This document shows, piece after piece, positions 1 through 7,850 of a stretch of 22,614 nt of DNA (position 1 is its first letter; each line of letters opens with the position of its first letter). The translations under genes were made by a program, and so were the position numbers. The stretch spans positions 112,390 to 135,003 of the forward strand of contig CP070627.1 in assembly GCA_020355945.1 (NCBI GenBank), written 5' to 3'. Source of the DNA: Candidatus Aminicenantota bacterium (GTDB taxonomy: Bacteria > Acidobacteriota > Aminicenantia > UBA2199). The notes under the pieces were generated by a model, which worked only from the letters and a program-made list of their open reading frames with translations, was not told the DNA's origin and did not search any database.

Positions 1-786
1 ATGATACAGGAAAAAATTATGAAAAAAATGAAAAACTGGAAAGACATTTGTGGTGTCAGGATTTTTCAAATCAATGACATGGAAATCCCGGCCGTTAGCC
101 TGGGAACTTCACCCTTTATCGGGGCCGGTCAGTTTGGCAATAAGGCAGCAGAGTATTACCGGACATTTTTTCTGCAGCCCGAGAATATGGAAAAGATGAT
201 GATCAAGTCCGTTGAACTGGGAATTCCAGCCATCCAGGCTATTGCCTATGATATAATCATTCAAGCAATTAAAAATGTCCGGGATTCCCTTCAACTGGAA
301 CTCTTTTGTTCTGTTTCCATTGGCATGGAGGATTGGCAGCGGGAACTGGAAGCAGCCAGGATTATCGAACCCCGGATCGCTTTTATCCATGCTGTGATAA
401 CTGATTCCAGGAATAAGGCCCAATTACAAACCATCATCGATGCCATCAAAAAGGCAAAGATGATTCCCGGTTGTGTTACCCATAACCCGGTAAAAACCAT
501 CCCTTTTTTAGAAGACTCGGGACTGGATGTTAAAATATATATGGCACCGGTCAATCCCGCAGGTATATTCCTGGGCGCAGCACCAGGTGAAATAGCTGAG
601 CTGATAGAAAAAGCAAAGAAACCAGTGATGGGGAAAAAGGTCCTGGCTGCCGGGAGAATTGCCCCGGCAGAGGCATTTGCTTTTGTTTCCCGGGTAAAGA
701 ACCTTAAAGGTATTGCCGTGGGAATTGCCTCCCAACGGGAAGCAGAGGAGACCTTTGCCCAGGCCAAAAAATTCTGGCCCAAATGA
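1..786 (+). CDS. TIM-barrel-like protein, possibly related to aldo/keto reductases
   Basis: The product is 261 aa if the ATG at base 1 is the start. That ATG is at the window edge, so the gene could begin further upstream; in-frame ATGs at codons 7 and 9 are alternatives. No signal peptide or membrane segment is visible. Alternating hydrophobic strands and amphipathic helices fit a (beta/alpha)8 barrel. Near residues 32-46 a 'SLGTSPFIGAGQFG' segment resembles the first strand of aldo/keto reductases, and the C-terminal 'VGIASQREAEETF' resembles their final helix. The Tyr/Lys/His catalytic set of true aldo/keto reductases was not located, so the reaction is unknown. The methyltransferase gene follows after 37 bp on the same strand and is probably co-transcribed. 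The fold assignment is an inference from pattern; the reading frame itself looks real. Confidence 0.6.
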   Translation: MIQEKIMKKMKNWKDICGVRIFQINDMEIPAVSLGTSPFIGAGQFGNKAAEYYRTFFLQPENMEKMMIKSVELGIPAIQAIAYDIIIQAIKNVRDSLQLELFCSVSIGMEDWQRELEAARIIEPRIAFIHAVITDSRNKAQLQTIIDAIKKAKMIPGCVTHNPVKTIPFLEDSGLDVKIYMAPVNPAGIFLGAAPGEIAELIEKAKKPVMGKKVLAAGRIAPAEAFAFVSRVKNLKGIAVGIASQREAEETFAQAKKFWPK

Positions 787-823
787 AATTTCTAACCTCA
801 ATGGTGATGTAATCCAAAACAAT

Positions 824-1513
824 ATGAAAGACTATTATCAAGAAAAATTGGCGGCAAAGCAGTTGATAAAATGCTATGAAATAGCACCACCAAGGGTTCA
901 ACAATACCTGGAAGCGGAAATCGCCCATGTAATGGAAAAAATAAATATCGGAGACAAAGTACTTGATTTGGGCTGCGGGTATGCTCGCATCATGCCGGAA
1001 CTGGCAAAAAAGGCCGCTGTGGTGGTGGGTATTGATAATTCCCTGGCCAGCTTAATGCTGGCTCCGGAAAGAACCCACGGTTTTACCAATTGCGTGCTGG
1101 TACAAGCCGATGCCCTCCAAACCGGCTTTAAAAATAACAGCTTTGATGTGGTAATTTGTATCCAAAACGGGATTTCTGCCTTCCATGTGGACCAAAAAGA
1201 GCTGGTAAAAGAAAGCATTCGAGTTACAAAGCCCGAAGGAATCGTGCTTTTCTCCAGCTATTCGCATAAATTCTGGGAACATCGCCGGGAATGGTTCCAG
1301 ATGCAAGCAGATGCCGGACTCCTGGGAGAGATCGATTTTGAAAAAACCCGGGACGGCGTGATTGTTTGTAAAGATGGGTTTACTGCAACAACCGTGGGTC
1401 CTGGACAGTTTTTATCATTAACCTCTGAGCTGGGGGTTGAAGCATCCATTGTAGAAGTGGATGAATCCAGTATCTTCTGCGAAATCCCCGGTGACCGGGG
1501 ACCGGGGAGCTAG
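824..1513 (+). CDS. class I SAM-dependent methyltransferase
   Basis: The product is 229 aa from the ATG at 824. The frame stays open upstream to 713, but that part overlaps the preceding gene and reads as low-complexity shadow sequence, so 824 is preferred. Motif I, VLDLGCGYAR, lies near residues 45-54 and is the glycine-rich SAM-binding loop. GIDNS near residues 66-70 supplies the acidic residue that usually binds the ribose hydroxyls. FDVVICIQNG near residues 107-116 is motif IV. These mark a Rossmann-fold class I methyltransferase of the Methyltransf_11/25 type. The substrate cannot be told. The gene lies 37 bp after the TIM-barrel gene, so the two may act in one pathway. Its TAG stop lies in the palindrome CTAG, which also supplies the stop of the convergent gene on the other strand. 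Confidence 0.85.
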   Translation: MKDYYQEKLAAKQLIKCYEIAPPRVQQYLEAEIAHVMEKINIGDKVLDLGCGYARIMPELAKKAAVVVGIDNSLASLMLAPERTHGFTNCVLVQADALQTGFKNNSFDVVICIQNGISAFHVDQKELVKESIRVTKPEGIVLFSSYSHKFWEHRREWFQMQADAGLLGEIDFEKTRDGVIVCKDGFTATTVGPGQFLSLTSELGVEASIVEVDESSIFCEIPGDRGPGS

Positions 1514-2922
1514 TATTCCAGGTTGAGTTTTATATCAAGGACTTTGACAGTACCGCCAACTCCTGTTTGACCGAAATTGCCTCCGGTTACCTGGCGCACT
1601 TCATTTTTAAAGGTGTCTACTTCCCAGTAAAAATCCGACCAGGTGAGGTGTTTCAGTTGATAAAGATGGGATTTGAGTTTAAAGATTCTCCACAGGGAAG
1701 CATGGGCGATCTGGTCTCCAAAGGCCATAATCCTGAATTTTCCTGCGGCGGGTTCATATTCCAGGCGGGTGTCTGAAAATCTCAAAGTGAAACGTGCCGG
1801 GGGTGTGGTGCTGGAACCGCCTTTTACTTCCACTGGCATTTTTATTTCTTTTGCCGTACCACCCTTTTGACAGAATTTAATTCCTTTCACCCGCCACACG
1901 GAACGATCCATGGTTTCCACTTCCCAGAAGAAATCTTCCCAGGTGGCATTTTTAAATTGATGGATATAGGGCCGAATCGTGCACTTTCGCCAATCTTTGC
2001 CATCCGAAAGGGCAGCTCCCTGGGCCAGGATTTTAAGTGAAAACCCGGTGGGTTGATAAACCAGGTGGGCATCGGGTATCTCCAATGTCAACATTTTTGG
2101 TTCCGGCACTTCAATCATAATAAACCCGGTGTCTTTGTTATTTTCTTCATCGAGTTCTTCGATTTTGTTTCCCGGGTCTGCCACCGCGGCCAGGTAATAC
2201 TTTCCTGGTAAAGTATCCGCCGGGATCTTGAGCGTGCCTGGCAGACTTATGGTTAAACTTTCACCTGGTTTGATTGCAGCCACAGTTCCTTGACCACCTT
2301 CAAGCAGGGCATCTTCCTGGAAATTTTCCGAATAAGCAGCGGGTTGAATAGGGATTTGCAGATCGCTGGAAATCACCAATTCAACGTTAAAATTCCTGGC
2401 TTCAACGGTTCCTTTATTTTCCAGGGTAATGGAAACCTCTTTTGCCAATGCTGCCCCGGGTGCGGCTTTTATGGGATATTTCATTCGTGCCGCCAGGTCC
2501 GGGAGTTCCATGAAGGTGATTTCACAGCCCTCCGCGGTGGTGAGTTGTAGGCGAAAACCAGGTTTCAGGGATTTTTCCTTGACTTTTTCCAGGATCATTG
2601 CATAATGGGATTTTTTGAATTTCACCTGGAGAAAGGTGCCGTCAACGATCTTATGGTCCCACTTAATACTCCCGTTTTTGACTTTACCCAGTGTTGCCAA
2701 CACATTTCCTTCCAGGTCTGCAAACTGGATATCAGCAGAAACTCCCTCTAAATTGAATGCTGCAACAATGGCTTTGGCATGTTCCACCATAAGGTTTAAC
2801 CTGTTTTTTCCTCTGGCGGGTTCTTCAATTTTTAATAATTTCAAGCAACCTTGTGCATTGATTTGAGTCGAGAGTAAAAAAATGCCCAGGACAAAAACGA
2901 TCAAAAAGATAGATTTTCTCAT
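1510..2922 (-). CDS. secreted CARDB-domain protein with a duplicated C-terminal module
   Basis: The product is 470 aa from the ATG at 2922, which has a GGAG Shine-Dalgarno about 6 nt upstream. The frame extends to 3000, but that part lacks a ribosome site and would bury the signal peptide. Residues 1-23 form a Sec signal (MRKS, hydrophobic core, NAQ|G). Residues about 155-272 match the CARDB pattern of a beta-sandwich with 'ENKGTVEARNFNVEL', a 'PG' turn and a late 'VADPGNKIEELDEENN' strand. Two homologous modules follow, about 278-366 and 378-468, sharing L.Y.P, WR, Q.K..TW.DF.WEV.T and F.Q..GGT.K. CARDB domains are known in adhesion-like surface proteins; the repeated module is not one I recognise. 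It is probably exported or surface-attached, and no anchor is visible. Transcription runs head-on into the methyltransferase gene. Confidence 0.8.
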   Translation of the reverse strand: MRKSIFLIVFVLGIFLLSTQINAQGCLKLLKIEEPARGKNRLNLMVEHAKAIVAAFNLEGVSADIQFADLEGNVLATLGKVKNGSIKWDHKIVDGTFLQVKFKKSHYAMILEKVKEKSLKPGFRLQLTTAEGCEITFMELPDLAARMKYPIKAAPGAALAKEVSITLENKGTVEARNFNVELVISSDLQIPIQPAAYSENFQEDALLEGGQGTVAAIKPGESLTISLPGTLKIPADTLPGKYYLAAVADPGNKIEELDEENNKDTGFIMIEVPEPKMLTLEIPDAHLVYQPTGFSLKILAQGAALSDGKDWRKCTIRPYIHQFKNATWEDFFWEVETMDRSVWRVKGIKFCQKGGTAKEIKMPVEVKGGSSTTPPARFTLRFSDTRLEYEPAAGKFRIMAFGDQIAHASLWRIFKLKSHLYQLKHLTWSDFYWEVDTFKNEVRQVTGGNFGQTGVGGTVKVLDIKLNLEY

Positions 2923-3059
2923 GTTGCTCTCCTTTTTTAATAATATTTTGTAAAAGCTTGCCAAATAAACAGAGTTCTGAAAAAACGTTTGCCACTCCAT
3001 GACATTAAATATTATAATGAATTGTACTTTTTTTTTCCACTATTTAATAAATTTTTTTC

Positions 3060-3088
3060 TTGACAACGGGTTCAAAACCACCTACAAT
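3060..3088 (+). promoter_or_regulatory. sigma70-type promoter for the VWFA-like gene
   Basis: TTGACA at 3060-3065 is a perfect -35 box. A 17-nt spacer leads to TACAAT at 3083-3088, one mismatch from the consensus -10. The start of transcription would be near 3095, just before the short ORF at 3109 and the secreted VWFA-like protein at 3177. Confidence 0.7.
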
Positions 3089-3108
3089 AACAATAAAAAA
3101 ATTTAAAA

Positions 3109-3180
3109 ATGATGAAAAGCAGCGATAAACTCAAGGACGAAAAAGATGTAGAAAAAGTCAAAGAAGAGGTAGTTAAATGA
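3109..3180 (+). CDS. possible 23-aa leader ORF coupled to the VWFA-like gene
   Basis: ATG ATG at 3109 opens a 23-codon frame rich in Lys, Asp and Glu (begins MMKSSDKLKD). Its TGA stop overlaps the ATG of the next gene as ATGA (3177-3180), the usual arrangement for translational coupling. It lies 14 nt after the predicted transcription start of a strong promoter. No Shine-Dalgarno precedes it, and the same bases also supply the GAGG ribosome site of the downstream gene, so it may simply be an A-rich leader with a chance frame. Function unknown. Confidence 0.3.
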   Translation: MMKSSDKLKDEKDVEKVKEEVVK

Positions 3181-4619
3181 TGATGAAACGAAAAATTTTG
3201 TTGTTCTCTTTTTTCCTTATTATTACCCTGTTTTTGTCAGGTCAGGACCAGGAAGATAAGCTGCTGAAACGCCTGGAGTATGAGGTCAGTGTCAATGCGC
3301 AATTGGTTCCCATATTCGCAATGGACAGCCAGGGCAACCCGGTTTACGACCTGGAAAAAGAGGAAATTGAACTCTATGCCGACGGAAAACTCGCTGAGAT
3401 CATTTACTTTGCACGATACCAGGTGGAAGAGGATGAGGAGCAAATACCGGGACGAATCAATCTCATTATCCTTGATACCCTGATCAGTAACAAAAATACC
3501 ATGGTGCCTGCCCAGGCCATTGTCATGGGAATTATAGATCGGGCTTCACCAGGGGATGCCTTTGTTATCCTTGAAAGTAACCAGGTTACCGGATTCCGGT
3601 ATGTAATCGGACCGGAAAAAGACAAAAAAAAATTGAGTGAGGCGATTAAAAAAATTGTTAAACATTACATGCGGCGGCGGGTCTTGTTAACCATGAAACT
3701 GCCAAAGGCAGAAGATTACTCAGACCCCAAAGCATATGAATTGGCATTGCGGATGTATGGCCTTCACTACAATAAGACGCAAAGAGAAAGAGAAAAATAT
3801 CAACGAGATATCTGGATTTTTTCCGATTCCTTGAAACAACTGAAATATGCCCTTAAAACTATCACCCAACCCAAAACCTTCTACTTGATTTCCGCCGGGC
3901 ATATCCCCGGGGCAATGGGAAATACCGCGACCTATTACCGGTTCCTGGAAGCGGCTGCCAAAGCCATTAATTACGGCGGTTGTATGTTCTACCTGGTTAA
4001 CCCCCTTAAGCAGAAATATCCCACTGGAGGTACGGGATTAAAGTTCATGGCGGATGAAGTGGGTGGAAAATTTATAACCGGTACCAGTACAGAAGATATT
4101 GTCAAAAAAGTAAAGAAAAGCACTTCTGCTTATTATGAACTGGCTTTCTACCTGGAAAAAAAACCGGACAAAAAAAACAGGATCCAATTAAAATGCCAAC
4201 GAAAAGGCATTGAACTGATTACCATCAATTACAGTGAACGAAGCACCCCTTACCATGAAATGAAACCCCTGGAAAAAAAATTGTTTGCACTGAATGTGGT
4301 TAATGGCGGCAGCTGGAGCCGCATGGTGGCACGAGTGGGTAAAGTCAACTATAAAACCCTCTCCAATGACCGGGAACAATCAAAAAACCACCAATTGAAA
4401 ACCATTGAAATTACTATCCCGCCAACCATTAGAAATCGTCAACTGGACTTCTTCCTGGTGAATATCGATCCAAAAACCCAAAAAGCAAATATCGGGATGA
4501 CTGGTAAACGGGTGGGTAAAACAGAGACGCTTCGGTTCCAGGCCCGGGCCAATCGAAAGCAATATTTTGTCATTATTGAACCCTACCAACCTTTTTGCAT
4601 TTACAACCAGGTGGATTAA
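3177..4619 (+). CDS. secreted VWFA-related protein of the acidobacterial type
   Basis: The product is 480 aa. ATG codons at 3177, 3180 and 3183 are all possible; a GAGG element lies about 9 nt upstream. Residues 4-22 are a Sec signal with no lipobox Cys. Residues 35-80 carry the hallmark 'V.VNAQLVPIFAMDSQGNPVYDLEKEEIELYADG', which opens proteins of the 'VWFA-related acidobacterial domain' family (TIGR03436). The von Willebrand A fold follows at about 93-340, with strand RINLIILD ending at D100. The metal-binding DxSxS is altered here to D100-T-L-I-S104, so metal binding is doubtful. The rest is a unique beta-rich C-terminus. Such proteins are exported and usually of unknown role. The gene starts from its own strong promoter and is followed 31 bp later by the PgeF-like gene. 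Confidence 0.8.
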   Translation: MMMKRKILLFSFFLIITLFLSGQDQEDKLLKRLEYEVSVNAQLVPIFAMDSQGNPVYDLEKEEIELYADGKLAEIIYFARYQVEEDEEQIPGRINLIILDTLISNKNTMVPAQAIVMGIIDRASPGDAFVILESNQVTGFRYVIGPEKDKKKLSEAIKKIVKHYMRRRVLLTMKLPKAEDYSDPKAYELALRMYGLHYNKTQREREKYQRDIWIFSDSLKQLKYALKTITQPKTFYLISAGHIPGAMGNTATYYRFLEAAAKAINYGGCMFYLVNPLKQKYPTGGTGLKFMADEVGGKFITGTSTEDIVKKVKKSTSAYYELAFYLEKKPDKKNRIQLKCQRKGIELITINYSERSTPYHEMKPLEKKLFALNVVNGGSWSRMVARVGKVNYKTLSNDREQSKNHQLKTIEITIPPTIRNRQLDFFLVNIDPKTQKANIGMTGKRVGKTETLRFQARANRKQYFVIIEPYQPFCIYNQVD

Positions 4620-4650
4620 AGCGGGATGCTTACCTGTTCCGATACAAAAA

Positions 4651-5412
4651 ATGGAAGTCAAATTTGAACGAAAAAAATATAACTGTCATTTTATCAATAT
4701 TTATGAAACACCGCGGATCATTATGGGTTTTACAGAAATTCATTTTTCTTTCCAGGACCTTTCTTGCCTGTTCAGCCCCTATAAATTAGTGGAATTAAGA
4801 CAGGTGCACTCGGATATCCTACACTTTTCCAGTCAAATCGAGCCTGGCAGCGAAGGGGATGGTATTATCCTGGACCAGCAGGGTACGGCGGCGGTTATTA
4901 AAACCGCTGACTGCACCCCGCTTTTTTTCTGGGATAAAAACGGTTCCATTGGCGGCGTGGTCCATATCGGATGGAAAGGACTGCTGAAAGGCATTGAAAA
5001 AAAACTGCTGGAATTGCTGAAAAGACGATCTGTAAACCATGACATCCAACAACTGAATATTTACCTGGGACCTTCGATTGAAAAAAAATGCTATGAAGTG
5101 GGCCCTGATCTTTATGAAAGGTTTTCTCTCAAAACGTATCGAGATGATATTTTTTACCCCCTTTACCCCCTTTACACCGATACGGATGATGGTAAATATT
5201 TTATGGATTTGAAAAAAGGAATTCGTCTTTCATTAAAAGAGTCTGGCATTTCGGATCACCAGGTTTTGGAGTCTGGTCTTTGTACGTTCTGTGAGAAGGA
5301 TCGCTTTCCTTCTCATCGACGCCACCCCGCAGCCGGGAAACGAATCTACAACTTTTTACTTTTGAAAATCCCCGGCAGGGGCGGATATTGCCACTGCACA
5401 CGCAGGGAATAA
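4651..5412 (+). CDS. pgeF: PgeF/YfiH family (laccase-domain) protein, peptidoglycan editing factor or purine nucleoside phosphorylase
   Basis: The product is 253 aa, the normal size for the YfiH/DUF152/LACC1 family. Family landmarks are all present: QVHS (H53), GD at 69-70, TADCTP (C88), VVHIGWKG (H105), GPSIEKKCYEV at 140-150 and CTFCEKDRFPSHRR at 211-224. H53, C88 and H105 correspond to the zinc site. Bacterial members have been linked to removal of wrongly incorporated Ser from peptidoglycan precursors (PgeF), and family members have purine phosphorylase and adenosine deaminase activity. The ATG at 4651 is the only sensible start, since the upstream frame overlaps the previous gene and lacks ATG; its ribosome site is weak, so translation may depend on coupling. 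The Cys-rich end (GGYCHCTRRE) is unusual for the family. Confidence 0.9.
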   Translation: MEVKFERKKYNCHFINIYETPRIIMGFTEIHFSFQDLSCLFSPYKLVELRQVHSDILHFSSQIEPGSEGDGIILDQQGTAAVIKTADCTPLFFWDKNGSIGGVVHIGWKGLLKGIEKKLLELLKRRSVNHDIQQLNIYLGPSIEKKCYEVGPDLYERFSLKTYRDDIFYPLYPLYTDTDDGKYFMDLKKGIRLSLKESGISDHQVLESGLCTFCEKDRFPSHRRHPAAGKRIYNFLLLKIPGRGGYCHCTRRE

Positions 5413-5471
5413 CCCTGGACTGACGAAGGGATCCTGCTGCTGGCGTTACCTATTATCGTATTCTTCCGGTA

Positions 5472-6740
5472 TTATTTCCCGTCGAATTTCTTAAAGATCA
5501 ACGATCCGTTGGTTCCTCCAAAGCCAAAGGAGTTGGAAAGGGCATATAAGATGTCCTTTTGTACTCCTATATTGGGGGTATAATCCAGGTCGCATTCTTC
5601 GTCCGGGTATTCATAATTGATGGTTGGCGGGATAAAGGAATGGTTAATGGCCAATATAGAGAAAATGGCTTCGCCAGCGCCAGTAGCACCCAGCATATGT
5701 CCGGTCATGGATTTTGTGGAGCTAACGGCAAGCTTATGGGCATGGTCTCCGAATACTTGCTTGATGGCCTGGGTTTCGATTTTATCGTTGAGAGGGGTTG
5801 AGGTGCCGTGGGCGTTGATATAGTCGATGTTTTCCGGTTTGATCCCGGCGTCTTTCAGTGCCATGGCCATGGTCCTGGAAGCGCCCTCAGCTTCGGGATC
5901 GGGGGCGGTCATATGAAAGGCATCACTGGTATACCCAAAACCCACGATTTCCGCGTAAATTCGTGCGCCTCGTTTAATAGCATGGGCCAGGTCCTCTATC
6001 ACCAGTACGGATGCGCCTTCCGCAGCGATAAACCCATCCCTGTCTTTATCAAAAGGACGGCTGGCTTTTTCCGGTTCGTCATTTCGGGATGACAATGCTT
6101 TCATTACGGAAAAGCCGGCAATGCCCAGTTCAGTAATCGGGTATTCGGACCCGCCTACTACCATAATATCCGCATCCCCTCTCTGGATAATTTGATACGA
6201 ACAGCCCAGGGAATGGGTGCTGGCAGCACAAGCGGTGACGCAAGCAAAGTTCGGACCCTTAAGTCGGTACCTGATAGATATATGCCCGGAGGCCAGGTTA
6301 GCCAGGGAAGCAGGTAAGAAAAAGGGTGAGACCCGGTCAGGTCCCCTCTCCAATAACCTTACCTTATTGGCTTCAATCGTGGATATACCACCAATACCGG
6401 AAGCAATATATACACCAGCCCTCTCCTGGTCGATTTTGTCCAGGGCCAACCCCGAATCCTTGATGGCTTCATCCGCAGCAACCAGGGCCAATTGAATGTA
6501 GGGGTCGAACTTTTTGAGTTCCTTCCGGTCAAAATACCTTAAAGGGTCATAATCCTTTATCTCACCGGCTATCTGGCAATAATAGCCGGTAGGATCGAAA
6601 CGGGTTATTTTAGAAATCCCGCTTTTGCCATTTTTGATACTGGCCCAGGATTCCGATATGGTTAGACCCACAGGGGAAATCATCCCCATGCCGGTAACAA
6701 CGACCCGTCTTAAATTGATTGTTTTTGTTGTGAAATCCAT
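5472..6740 (-). CDS. fabF: beta-ketoacyl-ACP synthase II
   Basis: The product is 422 aa, typical for FabF/KAS II. The start is the ATG at 6740; the frame continues a few codons upstream only with GTG/TTG starts. The thiolase-fold signatures are intact: [15 protein letters not shown] near the N-terminus, nucleophile C171 in [10 protein letters not shown]311 in [12 protein letters not shown]348 in [17 protein letters not shown] with K343, and the C-terminal [10 protein letters not shown]. It condenses malonyl-ACP with acyl-ACP in fatty acid elongation in the cytosol. It is the last gene of the yceD-rpmF-plsX-fabG-acpP-fabF cluster and follows acpP after about 90 bp of repeat-containing sequence. 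No strong Shine-Dalgarno is visible, so its expression may depend on the upstream spacer. Confidence 0.97.
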   Translation of the reverse strand: MDFTTKTINLRRVVVTGMGMISPVGLTISESWASIKNGKSGISKITRFDPTGYYCQIAGEIKDYDPLRYFDRKELKKFDPYIQLALVAADEAIKDSGLALDKIDQERAGVYIASGIGGISTIEANKVRLLERGPDRVSPFFLPASLANLASGHISIRYRLKGPNFACVTACAASTHSLGCSYQIIQRGDADIMVVGGSEYPITELGIAGFSVMKALSSRNDEPEKASRPFDKDRDGFIAAEGASVLVIEDLAHAIKRGARIYAEIVGFGYTSDAFHMTAPDPEAEGASRTMAMALKDAGIKPENIDYINAHGTSTPLNDKIETQAIKQVFGDHAHKLAVSSTKSMTGHMLGATGAGEAIFSILAINHSFIPPTINYEYPDEECDLDYTPNIGVQKDILYALSNSFGFGGTNGSLIFKKFDGK

Positions 6741-6759
6741 CACTAACTTCAACTTTTAA

Positions 6760-6834
6760 ATGACAAGTCACAATCTGTAAGATGTAACATGCGACATGTA
6801 AGCTGTAAACTGCAAATTACAAATTACAGTTTAC
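6760..6834 (-). repeat. TTACA-rich repeat and hairpin between acpP and fabF
   Basis: On the minus strand the acpP-fabF spacer holds four spaced copies of TTACA followed by G or T. An exact 8-bp inverted repeat is also present (plus-strand GTAAACTG at 6805-6812 and CAGTTTAC at 6827-6834, 14-nt loop) that includes the acpP stop codon. There is no T-run after it, so it is not an ordinary terminator. It could be a stabilising hairpin that gives high acpP mRNA relative to fabF, or a remnant of a dispersed repeat. Confidence 0.45.
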
Positions 6835-7076
6835 TCTGGCATTTTGCTCATGATGTAATCTATGGCAGCGCCAACAGTGATCAATTGTTCTGCTTCTTCT
6901 TCCGGGATTTTCATCTCAAAATCATCTTCCAGTGCCATAATTAATTCCACCTGGTCCAGTGAATCCGCCCCCAGGTCTTCTACGAATTTTGCATCTGTAG
7001 TGACTTGATCTTCACCAACGTTTAATTTCTCTGCCACAACAGTTTTTACTTTTGCCAAAATTTCTTCTCGTGTCAT
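6831..7076 (-). CDS. acpP: acyl carrier protein
   Basis: The product is 81 aa, acidic and helical, the standard size for AcpP. The 4'-phosphopantetheine attachment site is S39 in the conserved DSL motif ([13 protein letters not shown]). It carries growing acyl chains for the FabG and FabF proteins encoded on either side and supplies acyl-ACP to PlsX. The start ATG at 7076 is preceded by a good GGAGAA ribosome site. It lies 27 bp after fabG. The stop is inside a perfect 8-bp inverted repeat. Confidence 0.98.
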   Translation of the reverse strand: MTREEILAKVKTVVAEKLNVGEDQVTTDAKFVEDLGADSLDQVELIMALEDDFEMKIPEEEAEQLITVGAAIDYIMSKMPE

Positions 7077-7103
7077 TGTCTTCTCCTTTTTTCTCCTATT
7101 TTT

Positions 7104-7850
7104 TTATATCAAAAGTCCACCGGAAACGTTGGTCACGGTTCCGGTTATATATGAAGCTGAAGGTGATATAAGAAAGTACACCACTTCAGCAATATCTTCG
7201 GGGGTTCCCGGTCGGTTCAGCGGTATATTGGAGATATACTCTTCCTTTACTTTATCGGGTAGTTGTTCGGTCATTTCCGTGAGGACGAATCCCGGGGCAA
7301 TGGCATTGATGGTAATATTGCGTTTTCCCAATTCCCTGGCCATGGATTTGGTCAATGCAATGATCCCGGCCTTGGAGGCGACATAATTAGCCTGTCCGGG
7401 AGTTCCCAGGATACCGCTGACAGATGCGATGTTGACAATGCGACCAAACCGTTTTTTCATCATCTCTTTTGCTGCGGCTTGTGAACAAAGAAACGTGCCT
7501 TTGAGGTTGACATCGATGACCAGGTCCCATTCCTCTTCTTTCATGCGAACGGATAAGTTATCCCGTGTAACCCCGGCATTATTGATCAAAAAATCCACTG
7601 ATCCCCATTGATTGACAGTGGTTTTGATGAGGTGTTCGGCATCTTCAGGCCGGGATACATTGGTTTTTACTGCCATGGATTTGACGCCCAGGCTTTCCAG
7701 TTGCGCAGCCACTTTCTCTGCTTCTTCCATCAATATATCTGATACCACGACATTAAGACCGGAGGCTGCCAATTTGAGGGCAATGGCTTTCCCGATACCC
7801 CTGGCTGCACCGGTTACGATTGCGTTAGTATAGCCTTCCTCTTCATACAT
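7104..7850 (-). CDS. fabG: 3-oxoacyl-ACP reductase
   Basis: The product is 248 aa, a classical short-chain dehydrogenase. The NADP(H)-binding loop TGAARGIG is at residues 13-20, NNAG at 90-93, and the catalytic set is N115, S143, Y156 and K160 (YVASK). The C-terminal GTVTNVSGGLLI is typical of FabG. It reduces 3-oxoacyl-ACP in fatty acid elongation. The ATG at 7850 has a strong AAGGAG ribosome site and overlaps the end of plsX by 8 bp, so the two are likely translationally coupled. The N-terminus (MYEEEGYTNAIVTG) is a few residues longer than in many FabG proteins. fabH and fabD, which often precede fabG, are absent here. Confidence 0.97.
   Translation of the reverse strand: MYEEEGYTNAIVTGAARGIGKAIALKLAASGLNVVVSDILMEEAEKVAAQLESLGVKSMAVKTNVSRPEDAEHLIKTTVNQWGSVDFLINNAGVTRDNLSVRMKEEEWDLVIDVNLKGTFLCSQAAAKEMMKKRFGRIVNIASVSGILGTPGQANYVASKAGIIALTKSMARELGKRNITINAIAPGFVLTEMTEQLPDKVKEEYISNIPLNRPGTPEDIAEVVYFLISPSASYITGTVTNVSGGLLI

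Noticed and set aside
713..823. Upstream extension of the methyltransferase frame
   Set aside because: It overlaps the preceding gene and reads as its shadow; the ATG at 824 gives a normal methyltransferase N-terminus.
5403..5417. CAGGG-AATAA-CCCTG inverted repeat between pgeF and fabF as a shared terminator
   Set aside because: The stem is only 5 bp and no T-run follows on either strand.
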